Shown here: positions 37,201 to 47,241 of the stretch, piece after piece | Position numbering within the stretch: position 1 is the first letter of the stretch | Layout of the letters: every line of letters starts with the position of its first letter | From: Jacaranda mimosifolia | Taxonomy: Eukaryota; Streptophyta; Magnoliopsida; Lamiales; Bignoniaceae | NCBI GenBank assembly: GCA_018894105.1 | Contig: CM032128.1 | Coordinates: 30,589,299-30,653,298 of the forward strand | Direction: 5' to 3' | Length of the DNA stretch: 64,000 nt | Position numbers and translations under genes: made by a program | The notes under the pieces: model-generated | Seen by the model: only the letters and a program-made list of their open reading frames with translations | What the model was told of the DNA's origin: nothing | Databases searched by the model: none

Positions 37201-37442
37201 ACTTGAGGTTGATGAGCAACCAAAGAAGAAGAAGAGCAAAGGTGACTCCTCTAACAAGACAATCAAAATGAAGAGGCAGAAATGGAGTGTTACCTGCAAG
37301 TTTTGTGGGGCAAGTGGGCACAACAAGAAAGGGTGCCAATGGAGGAAATTTACATGAAGAGTTAACACAAGCTGAAGACATCCCACTATTGACACGAGAA
37401 GATCAAACACAAGAGCCAATACAACAGGGAAGCAAATTCACC
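34244..37442 (+). pseudogene. MuDR-type transposase (MURA-like), degenerate
   Basis: Exon 1 is 34244-34290 (MLRVQYVVGSEPINY). Exon 2 starts at 34726. The N-terminal region has LLIHHSGELAFAPRAEH and QLGYKGERKYYRIDP. An acidic stretch follows. The Mutator DNA-binding region has FSNKKEFREAVQSHAIK, then C-x4-C and later HKC residues. The MULE catalytic domain shows IIGVDRCHLKGPHGG (first Asp, but Arg where Gly is usual), FISDKQNGL (second Asp), RFCVRHLHGNM (CxxH) and NNVCETFN (Glu). Then come a SWIM zinc finger (CSCRKWDLSSIPCKH) and a CCHC knuckle (CKFCGASGHNKKGC). Breaks: TGA at 34806 and 34872, TAG at 35256, a frameshift near 36062-36069, and a probable second frameshift just before 37357, after which EELTQAEDIPLLTRED continues in another frame to a GT donor at 37443. 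It is not functional as shown. Confidence 0.93.
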
Positions 37443-37519
37443 GTAAGTATAATTATGTGTTAACTTATATGTTACTAATTAACTGATTAATATTGAGATT
37501 GTAATCAATATATTATGTT

Positions 37520-37945
37520 GACAGGCAAGGAAGAGGACAAGTGCAGCAAGGCAGTCATTGGAGAGTGTACATGTTCAACATGTTTTTTAGCTTTACTTAA
37601 CTTTATTTATTGGTTTATTTATTTTTGTGTGGGAAATTTTCCTTTATATTTGTCTCCTCTTGTATGCAGGCCACTACCAATGATAATGTTGGAGAGGGTA
37701 TGAGCCAGCCTTTGGGGAGTGTGCATGTTCATTAGGTAAACAAAATACTTTTTTAATTTTATTTTTTCAAGAAATTTTGCTTTACATTTTTGTTCTTGTA
37801 TACAGAATACTTGCAATACTGATGTTGGAGAGAGTATGAGCCAGCAACCATTGGGGAGTGTGCAAGTTCAACAGGTTATTAGGCTTATTTATTTTCATTT
37901 TTATGTGATTTTTTTTTATTAAAACTGACTCCTCTTGCATACAGG
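37520..37945 (+). repeat. tandemly duplicated small exons at the transposase 3' end
   Basis: Three related units each hold a TGTATGCAG/TATACAG-type acceptor, a coding-like piece (SLESVHVQ; VGEGMSQPLGSVHV; VGESMSQQPLGSVQVQ) and a donor-like site after TTCAACAG or similar, separated by T-rich introns. The GTGTGCATGTTCA-type landmark recurs at about 37568, 37721 and 37861, so units are about 140-153 bp. This is duplication of an exon plus its intron. Confidence 0.75.
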
Positions 37946-38165
37946 TTACTAACAGTGGACTAAAGGCCCTAACAAATGTCCAGTAAGGTGCAATAAGGTT
38001 CAATAGTGCAACAAGGAGAAATGAAAATGTAAGTGTGTCAAGCTTTGAGATTAAGTTGGTGTGTTTGATATGAAGTTTCTTACACAAGCCATTTCTATTA
38101 AAGGACTTGTAATTGTGTCATTGTTTTTTGTACATGTCACTTTAAGAGATTTAAGATAAAAAAGA

Positions 38166-38489
38166 ATGGATGCCTTGAGGGGTAAGCAGCCATTTAACCC
38201 TCATAGCCGGCAAATGAAGCCAACTTTAGGTCTTGTGCCTCATTCAATTCCTATTCCAACAACATCAATGCACTCTAGAATTAATATTAGAGCTCCTGCA
38301 CCAATGGCTCCTCATCCTCATGCCATAAAGGAGACCACTTCCAACACTACTAGGGAAGTTTCTTCTGTGCCTGTGATCGTTAAAGATGGAAAGAAGTATG
38401 TGACTATGTCTAACTTGAATGCTGCAATATCAAAATCCACACAAGGAAAGAAGAATGATCCTAAAAAGAAGAAAGTTGGATTTGTGTAG
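38166..38489 (+). CDS. probable last exon or small ORF of MULE C
   Basis: A 107-codon open frame with a composition like the C-terminal tails of plant MULE transposases: proline-rich, then SSVPVIVKDGKKYVTMSNL, then a lysine-rich end (KKNDPKKKKVGFV). It may be the final exon of the transposase reached by splicing from the duplicated exons, or a separate small protein. No domain is recognised. Confidence 0.45.
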   Translation: MDALRGKQPFNPHSRQMKPTLGLVPHSIPIPTTSMHSRINIRAPAPMAPHPHAIKETTSNTTREVSSVPVIVKDGKKYVTMSNLNAAISKSTQGKKNDPKKKKVGFV

Positions 38490-39322
38490 AGTATATTTGA
38501 TGCATTTTTTTGAATGATGGATTTGTGTAAAGTTGATGGTTTTTGGTATGCTTTAAGGCACATTTTGATGGAGCCTGTAAATGTACAATACTTGTGGCTT
38601 CTGTTGGTTTTTTGGTCTTTGGCTGACTGGTATTGAAGTTCTTCTTGGGCAGGAAATTGTATGTTTTTGGTAGGATGTGGTTAGAATTAGAAACTGGAAG
38701 TTGTATTACTAGTGAACTCAGTTTTACTTAATTGAATTGATGCAATTGAAGCTTTAAAGTTTAAAGCTTTGGTTTGGTTATTTTGACAAATTTTAGGTTT
38801 GTAGGTTACTAAATCTCTTCTCAGAACACTTGTTATTTAGCAGAGAATCTCCTTATAATTGTCTCCTCTTGTATGCACAAAAAAGTGAATACACAAAAAC
38901 AGAGCCACTTGCCATAAAAAAGAAAAAAAGAAAAAAAAAAAAAAACCAACTTGCCCAACCTTCAGAAAGTTTAATTAATTAACGAAACTAAATTTAGTAA
39001 CATTAATTAATTTAATTCATGTAATCAACCAAAATGCAAAAGAGAACCATACTGGGAAAAGGTTCTTCAATTCACTTTACTAGTACAAACAGAGCATTGC
39101 TGGGGAATTTTTTTCAATTGTCACTACACCTACACCATTACATTCATAGCACACACAACACCATTACATCTTAAACATACATAAACACAAATCACAACAC
39201 AATACATTAACATAACCTACAGTGGACCCAAGTTTACACTTCATTTTTCTTCCCAACATAGACTGTAGATTAGAGCAAACTGAATTCCGATTCAGCCTTC
39301 TCTGCTATCCTCATTTTCCCCT

Positions 39323-39682
39323 TCAAAACAACCATTTGAAGACAAAAGGCATCCAAGACAAAACCAACAACCCAAGGTACATATTTCTCCTTCTTCTCAA
39401 CTGTGCATTTTTGCCCTCCAACTCTGTCACTCTGACCTTCAATTTCTTCATTTGAGCCTCCATTTCATTAATCTTTCATAATAATCCAGGTATTATGGTT
39501 TTTGCCCTTGCACAAATGGGCTTATCTTCCCACACGAAAAACCCATAGCCATTACCTTTGGTAGAGTTGGCACATACCAAGAACCTCCTTCCAGGATTCT
39601 CATTTGTCCATGATGTTCTCAATCGAGCTTGGTTCCCACAGTAGCACACTGCATCTACTTGTGTTGAGGAGACAGAAGACAT
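39323..39682 (-). pseudogene. GRF-type zinc-finger protein gene of MULE C, broken
   Basis: The 119-codon frame starts MSSVSSTQVDAVCYCG and carries the plant GRF zinc-finger pattern C-x-C-G, then LRTSWTNENPGRRFLVC, then GFFVWEDKPIC. The tail is a short coiled coil (INEMEAQMKKLKVRVTELEG) and a hydrophobic C-terminal segment (YLGLLVLSWMPFVF). An in-frame TGA at 39476-39478 follows PGLL, where Arg is usual in such proteins; CGA to TGA would explain it. The residue before GFFVWED is Tyr where the family has a zinc-binding Cys; TGT/TGC to TAT/TAC would explain that. It starts about 380 bp inside the right end and points at the transposase gene. Confidence 0.82.
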
Positions 39683-39809
39683 TCTTCACCAAGATTCACA
39701 ATACTCTACTATACTTGTGTTGACAGAAAGAAAAAATGGGAAATGGGAGAGAAAGAAACAAGGAAAGTGAAATGGAGAAAGAAATTAGGGCTTTTTTGAC
39801 GTTTTTTAT

Positions 39810-40059
39810 ATTTAGTCCAACGTGGCTTCCCTCCAAATTCCACTTAGCCACGTTGGATTCCCTCTAATTTCCATTTGTACACAGTGGCAGATTTAACGGG
39901 CATGTGCACCTCATGTGCAAAATCTATAAAAAAGTTGACGGCTGGACTATTTATGCAATTGTATAATTAATTATGGGACATATTTTGGACATTTTAAAAA
40001 TAATGGTACCTATTTTGCTATTGTACCAAAAGTTTGGGACCAAAACTGCATTTTTGCCA
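39810..40059 (-). repeat. right TIR of MULE C
   Basis: It is the inverted copy of 33760-34010. At eight of the ten or so differences the right arm has T or A where the left has C or G in the same orientation. Confidence 0.95.
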
Positions 40060-40406
40060 ATAAAGAGCTCTAAGAAATCGGATATTTACGCTTTTGCCCC
40101 ATGTACCCGTCAAAGTAGTAATTACCAAAACTGCCAACTGCCAGGAGATGCTATTTTGGAGCGTGGCAAGAGTTGTCCGGCTGCCCTTCAAAGATTTTTG
40201 TCGCTCACACTGTTCACTTCAAGAAAATCTTCTAACCCAGCAACTCAAGAAAATCTCAATCCCTCCATCTTTCTTGCAGCTTCTCCAAATCTGTAAGAAT
40301 GTATGGAAACTGGAATGCGATTCTTATTAATTTCTTTTACTTTGCTGGTTCTTGTATTTTCTTGAAATGGGATATTCTGTGTGACAGGGAGGGTGATTTG
40401 AAGCCA
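40060..40406 (+). promoter_or_regulatory. remaining proximal promoter and 5' leader of the aldehyde synthase-type gene
   Basis: Only about 350 bp separate the MULE end from the start codon. A donor-like GTAAGA at 40293 and an acceptor at 40386-40387 suggest a 95-nt intron in the leader. If unspliced, an in-frame ATG at 40299 would add 36 mostly hydrophobic residues not usual for this cytosolic family. I see no clear TATA box. Confidence 0.45.
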
Positions 40407-43400
40407 ATGGACGCTGAGCAATTGAGGGAGTATGCCCACAAGATGGTGGACTTCATTGCTGATTATTACAAGAATATTGAAAACTTCCCTGTTCTTAGCC
40501 AAGTTCAGGTATTGAATATGCATAACTTTTTCTCTGTTTTTGACATGATTCTTCAAGTTTATGGAGGCAAGAATTTTGGCATAGTTCTTTGTATGTTGTC
40601 AATCCAAATGCTTCCCTCTAAAGGTTATCGAAATCAAGAACTATAGCAAATCAAGTCTAAAATACAAGAAAAGATCAAGTGGGGGAGTATAATTGAAACT
40701 GCAAGGGTTCTTTTGATTCTTTAACGGTTCTTCCGATTCGAGGGGGAAGCGGCCCTTTGCTCTTTCTTTTTGAGGTGTTCTTGAAGTTAATGGGGGCAAA
40801 ACTGTTCCATAATATTTTACATGCGGTCAATCCAAATGCTGCCCTTTAAAAGGTTCTTGAAGTCAAGAACTATATCAAATAAAGTCTAACTTACAAGAAA
40901 AGATCCAGTTGGCGATTCAATTTGAAAGTGCTGCAGTACTTTTGATTCTTTAAATCAGTATGATGACATTTATTGTTTTCTTCATGTAGCCTGGATATCT
41001 GCGTGAACTTCTGCCAGATTCTGCACCTGCTCACCCTGAATCATTGCAAGATGTTTTGGATGGTAAAAGGGTTCAAGTAAATAAAATGACCATGCAATTG
41101 CAATTTGAATTCTATTCTCAGTATTTTTACTATATTGTTTGTTACAACTATGAACATGTAACTAGTGTAATGCTGTATATTCAGAAGTTTACCTTGTTAA
41201 CTGTGAGAAGAAGATTGACAGAGGCAGAATTCACCTTTATAATTTTCTCTGCAGATGTTCAGGCAAAAATATTACCAGGAGTGACCCATTGGCAAAGCCC
41301 AGAATACTTTGCATATTTTCCATCCAATAGCAGTATTGCGGGATTTTTGGGGGAAATGCTTAGTGCTGGCGTAAACATGGTGGGGTTTAGTTGGATAACT
41401 TCTCCTGCTGCAACAGAACTTGAAATGATAGTTCTGGATTGGCTTGCTAAGGCACTTAAGCTACCTGATGAATTCCTTTCAACAGGTATTGACCATAGTT
41501 ACTTCAAAAGCTTGGCCTTGAAGTTTCAGCTTCAATCCTAAAGCACGTAAATTGTTGTCCTTTCCACTTGTTTATCATCCATCACATTTATGTCTAGACT
41601 TCGTTCTTACAAATTAAACCGGAAAGTAAAAAATGAAACATGTTGTTGTGTGTTATATGCCTGTAGTGAGCAATGACAGCAGGGTTTTGTGACAAATAAT
41701 ATATCAATGCCCAGGTGCGAGGTGTCTTACACAGGTGATCTGGTGCATTTAAGAAAATCAAGGTGAAATAAGTTTGTGTCTTCAACCAAATGTCCGATAA
41801 TGAAGGCTGAAAGCCTTGAATGGTGTATTGAATTTAACGGACCTAATTGTGAAATTGAAATATAATAATCTTCTGGTTTTTGGATGTGGAATTTGAGTTC
41901 CTGGTGAGGTTGTAGAATTTTCTTTGACTCAAAATCCTTTTCCCCACAATTAAAGAGAAAATGAAAAAGATAAAATGTGTTGAGGGACAGTGAATAGCTA
42001 CGAAATTTATGCTTGAAAAGCTTTTTCCACATCTTATTCTACACCTTTTCATTGAGTGGTATGCTGCCATTGGGCTCATTGCTCCATTTTAATATATGGA
42101 AACAATTCTTTTTAGCATTACCTTGGATAGATAATTGGTGTATGTATTGTTTCTTGTATATGTTAACCAAGTTAATTTGTTTGATCAGTTATTTGTAATT
42201 GTTGTTCCATGCAAAGTTGTTCATTGTTTGGAGTCAAATTTCAGGACAAGGTGGTGGAGTAATACAGGGAACTGCAAGTGAAGCAGTATTGGTTGTGCTT
42301 TTGGCCGCTCGAGACAAAGTCCTGAGAAGGGTTGGGAAAGATTCCATTGGAAAGCTTGTGGCCTATAGTTCTGATCAAACTCATTCTGCTCTACTGAAAG
42401 CCTGCAAGGTGTATTTTATGTTTCAAGTACAACTCACAAGATCCTCAGCTTCTTGGAATTAGATTGCTCATTCATTTTCATGGTTTATGACCATGGGCAG
42501 CATTACTGAATCACTTGAGTAGTGGTTGGCATATCAGCCCCATTCGATAGCTTTGCAATACTGGACGTTTCAGGATTTGTTGGAGAAGAATTAGTATCTT
42601 GATTATATTTACTAATAATTGTAACCTTTTTTTGGTTCCTGATTTGTTGGAATGTGTTAATAATGTCAGTTCTTTGTTTACTCTCTGTGGCAGATAGGAG
42701 GAATTCACCCTGAAAATTGCCGAGTGCTGAAAACAGATTTGTCCACTGAATACGCACTTTCTCCTGAATCACTCAGTGAAGCAATCTCACAGGACTTAGC
42801 CTCTGGATTAATTCCCTTCTTCTTGTGTGCTACAGTAAGGAAACTAGGAACATGTAAAAGAAAACGAACTTCTCATGTCAATTTGTTCCCATGCTTGCTC
42901 TGCTATGTTATTTCTTTATCACTATCAAAGTGCTATATTTTCTTGATTGGCTGTTTTATTCTAATTTGACACATATTATGAAGTGCAAACTGTCTCTTCA
43001 TTGTTTTGGTGAAAAAATTACGCTGTCTGTTCACCTTGGTGTGGATAGCCTAAATAACCACTCTTGAGATTTTTCTATGCCATTTAATCTATTCTTCATT
43101 ACTACATTTATAGATGCAGTTCCTATATTACTACCTTCCATTTTTATTTTCCCATTTATAGTCAAGGTTGAAATTTCTTTTTGTCTTAATGAGATTCCAT
43201 GAGGAATTTGAAGTACTAGTGTTATCTTTTACATCATCCAAGGATTCTTCTGGTCATGATAAAGACCATTACTTGGTGTTGCTTATTTCTGGAGCCCATG
43301 ATGCTATTCATAATTGTAAGCTGGCTAAAAGTTAGAGAATCACTTAGATGAACCTTTTGATCAACTGGACGTACAGCATGTGGGTGGCTTTCATGAAAAC

Positions 43401-46400
43401 TAGTAATTGATAAGTTGACACCAGCAATCGGGCATAGTGTTTGCTCAATTGTCAGGAATTACTGGCAAAATCTACAACGAATGCGCTGTTCTTGACTACC
43501 AGTTACTTTAAAAGATGGTGGACTTGCTCCGTGATAATATAATTTAATACAATCAAACTTATAGCTTGCCTACATATTTGTAGGTCGGTACTACATCATC
43601 GACAGCTGTGGATCCTCTGCCTGTACTGGGGAAGATTTCAAATGTGAGTTTTCATAATGAGTTGGTGGGATGTATTTACTTTTTGAGTTAGTGAGATTTA
43701 TTTACTCCTTTGTGCGTTAAGAAAACATCAGAGAAATTTGTCTCTGTCTGTTTCTCTATTTGTCTTCTTTTAGAACAGTTTTCGGATAATGGCAGTTGTT
43801 TGTATTATCTCAATTTTGAGAAATACTTTGAAGCAAGAGGGTCAGTATATGAAAAACTATGGATCACCATGTTATGAATTGGTTTAAAAGGCCTGTTGAA
43901 AGCATGCATATTGTCAGCATGTTGCGAGTCAAAGTTAATGACTCCTTTTTAGGCCCTGTAGATCATGTACGTTGAAATCGTTATTGCACTTATTTGTTCT
44001 GTACTACCAACTCCTATACTTAGCGAGCAAATTACCCCAGGCCAAAAAATTTTTGTGCCCAAATTTAAGATGTCAGAGTCCACTCAATCTTGCTTTTATA
44101 TTTGTCACTGGTCACTCTGCTTTAGAGGGAACTTCCTAGCTTGTTAGTAGGTTGTCTTCCACAACATTCAGAAACTAATTACTTCTTCCTGATTCCATCT
44201 GTTCATTACTTTCTCCTGCAAGCTATACTCAATCTGTTCAAGCTAACATAAGTCCTTAACTGCAATCTTTTTGGAAAAGGGATAAAGAGCATTATATCCA
44301 CCATACTGTTATTTAGGTTGTAGATCACGTGTCTGGAAGTCCAAAAGAGGTCAACATGAAGTGTTCGCCAAAACTTTGATTTATGACATAAGAAATTTAT
44401 CTTCTTTTGATGGTTTTCATTATGCTTAATTCGTTGATATATCTGTTAATTTTATTTTTGCTAAAAGGATAAAGGCAATTCTGATGTATGCATGATAACA
44501 TACAGAGTAATGGGCTGTGGTTTCATGTGGATGCTGCTTATGCTGGAAGTGCTTGTATCTGTCCAGAATATCGCCACTATATTGATGGCGTTGAAGAAGC
44601 CAACTCATTTAACATGAATGCAGACAAGTGGTTTTTAACGAACTTTGACTGTTCGGCCCTCTGGGTGAAGGTATGCTGTCTGGTTTACAATGCTCAGTCA
44701 AATTATCTATAATTCCTGAAATTTCTGACCAACACCATTGTCAGTGATTTTTATTTTGGAAGGAAGAGTGGAACAGAAGAGCTGAAACATTAGTTACTTT
44801 AACTGTGAAACATTTTACCTCAGCAAAATGTATCTTCACAAGAGCTCCTTTGCTCATGAAATTGCTTCTGGTGGTGCTCATCAGTTGCATACTTCTCTTG
44901 ATCAACTCTGATGTCTATTATGCCTGATATGATGCTAAAACAAGCTAAATTAGCTTAATAATTCTCGTCCTTGCTTGGCTAATTATTGTGCTCCAACCAG
45001 GCAGCAACTATTCTGACAAAAAAATTTATATTTTAAAGTAGCTTGCTCTTCCAATAAAGTTTGAGTTAATAGATAAGATCTTCACTAGTTAGACACAATA
45101 TCTGAAGACTAGTACTTCACTGCTGTCTATCTTTTGTCTATTCCCTGATCTAAGCACAGTTAATGTTAATTGTCAACAGGACAGAAGCGCACTCATCCAA
45201 TCATTATCAACGAATCCTGAGTTCCTTAAAAACAAAGTGAGTATGTTTTTCAATTTAAAATATGAATTTTCTTCTGGATATTTGTTAATCTGGCTAGCCT
45301 TGTTATGCTTTTTATCTTTGCCATTTATTTTAATAGAGTAACGTAGTGTACATGAACAATATAAATATATATATGTGTGTGTGTGTGTGTGTGTTCCTAG
45401 GCCAATAATCCTGATTGAATGCATGGATATAGATGGATTAAGTTTTGATACTAACATCTGTAATGGGTTGTTTGGAGTGAATTCAAAATTCTCTTGGTTA
45501 ATGTATCTGATATATCAAGGTTTGCATATGCGCACCTCTAAACCATCTTGATATATATGTTACTTTTGCTTCCATTGAAATGACATTCAGAGTATATGAC
45601 CAACACTGAAAGGCTGCCATTCTTCAAATGAGTATACCATTTCTCCCATGTTTTTCAAACTATAGCGAAAATAGCCCAATCATTAGTTGAAATTTGTGGA
45701 TCTGATATTATGTTTTTATATGTGATCGTGGGACATGTTTTATTTACTTTTTCATTAATGCATAATGTTGGTTTCACTTTATTTGTTTTATAAGGGTTGT
45801 GCAAACATATTGTTATGTCAAATTTACAAAATTTATTGAACCCAACATGGTATAACCATTGGTGCTTGGAGAAAGTGATTTCAACTTGTTGAGAGATGTT
45901 TTCAAATTGTGAAGTGAACTTTTTTTCTTGTCCAATATGTATTCTAATTTATACGACTGTTATTCAGGCTTCTCAAGGCAACATGGTTGTGGATTACAAA
46001 GATTGGCAAATCCCTCTGGGACGCAGGTTCAGGTGCGTCATTGCCAGACTAAACTAGCTTTCTACTAAGATCACTTCTAGTGATCAGATTCTTGGTTAGA
46101 ATTATATATTAGCAGCAAAATATATCAGAAAATTGAATTATCAAGGAATTTAGATGGTGTACGGCTAAAACTTATTTAAGAGATCTTGTAAGCTCTTACA
46201 TCTTTTAAAATGTTTTTTCACTTTCTAAGATGCAAGCCGGCAAATTTCCTGGATAGGTCGAACTACTTGAAGAAAATGAAAAAGGAACGCCGTGTGGGAT
46301 CAAAGAAACTAAACAGTAAGCTGATCATTAAATAGATCAAAATAGGACAAATTTGAACATCACCACAGCACATTTCATTCTTACGATTCTTGCTCGCAGA

Positions 46401-47241
46401 GGCGGCACGCAGAAAAAAGAAGAATTTCGGCCTTTTTACTACCCTATGACGAATTGGATGTGAATCAATCAAGCTACTTACCCTTTACTAGATCATGACT
46501 ATTAAGAAGTAAAGTCTTGAATTATTTGGATAAAATAAGATTTTTGGAGTTGGTGCATGTTTAGAATCACGGCCATATTGCAAATAATGTGACCTAATCT
46601 GCAGAAAAAAGTAGCCAAATCTGTGGTCCTCTTACTTACTCTCTAGAAGTGAATCTAATATACCGTTTCTTTGCAGATCTCTAAAGCTGTGGATGGTGTT
46701 GAGACTTTATGGGCTGGAAAACTTGAGGGCTTACATAAGAAACCACATTGAATTGGCCAGAAAGTTTGAAGAATTTGTTAAGCTAGACCCAAGATTTGAG
46801 GTAACAATACTCATAAATTAGCTCTATTGGCTACATGGGATTTGAGGCAAATGCGGAAAAATCTTGATCAGTATTGATGGTGAACAAACTTGCAGGTTGT
46901 TGCCCCTCGTAATTTTTCCCTAGTTTGCTTTCGTCTGTTGCCTCCTCAGAACAATCTAGAATGTGCTAACAGATTGAACCACAAGTTACTGGATGCTGTA
47001 AACTCGACCGGGAAACTATTCATCTCTCACACGGTGTGCTCAAATTATGTTATATCTGTCTTCATAGCTTGATGTATTGTTTTCAGTTAATTTTAACTTT
47101 ATATGACCATATATTTAGGTCCTATCAGACAAGTATGTCCTACGGTTTGCCGTGGGGGCACCATTGACTGAAGAGAGGCACGTTGCTGCAGCTTGGAAGA
47201 CTTTACAGGAAAAGGCTTCTGAGCTACTAAGGAATTCATAA
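40407..47241 (+). CDS. AAS: aromatic L-amino acid decarboxylase family; predicted aromatic acetaldehyde synthase, 12 exons, 480 aa
   Basis: This is a group II PLP-dependent enzyme. Decarboxylase members make aromatic amines; aldehyde synthase members convert phenylalanine or similar to the acetaldehyde, CO2, NH3 and H2O2. Exons: 40407-40508, 40990-41062, 41255-41485, 42245-42408, 42694-42834, 43584-43643, 44506-44670, 45180-45236, 45968-46032, 46677-46800, 46896-47033, 47119-47241; all GT-AG and in phase. Motifs: [39 protein letters not shown] (PLP phosphate), [13 protein letters not shown] (ring stacking His), [11 protein letters not shown] (Asp to the PLP nitrogen), [13 protein letters not shown] (Schiff-base Lys298). 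The catalytic loop reads [13 protein letters not shown] with Phe327; Tyr there marks decarboxylases, Phe marks aldehyde synthases. Residue 297, next to the Lys, is Asp where the family has His. Corresponds from memory to At2g20340. The start could be upstream. Confidence 0.93.

Larger units (their letters stand above)
33760..40059 (+). mobile_element. MULE family 2, element C (full length, 6.3 kb, recently active but now broken)
   Basis: Left and right TIRs of about 250 bp (33760-34010 and 39810-40059) are nearly identical: I count about ten differences, nine of them transitions. Flanking 9-mers ATTAAGAGC (33751-33759) and ATAAAGAGC (40060-40068) agree at 8 of 9 positions. The exact terminal base is uncertain by one or two. 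A transposase gene reads right from the left TIR. A GRF zinc-finger gene reads left from the right TIR. Between them are small repeated exons. This convergent layout is the same as maize MuDR. The right end lies about 350 bp upstream of the start codon at 40407. Confidence 0.93.

Noticed and set aside
34726..37442. Host FAR1/FHY3-like or MUSTANG-like domesticated transposase gene
   Set aside because: It lies inside a full element with nearly identical TIRs and has three stops and frameshifts, so it is a transposon gene in decay, not a domesticated one.
38166..38489. Independent host gene
   Set aside because: It is inside MULE C, with composition like transposase tails, and has no promoter context of its own.
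29970..40406. LTR retrotransposon
   Set aside because: I looked for long direct repeats with TG...CA ends and for reverse transcriptase or integrase motifs and saw none.
40299..40646. Longer N-terminus of the AAS-type protein starting at 40299
   Set aside because: It would add a hydrophobic segment not seen in this cytosolic family, and splice signals in the leader suggest that stretch is intronic.
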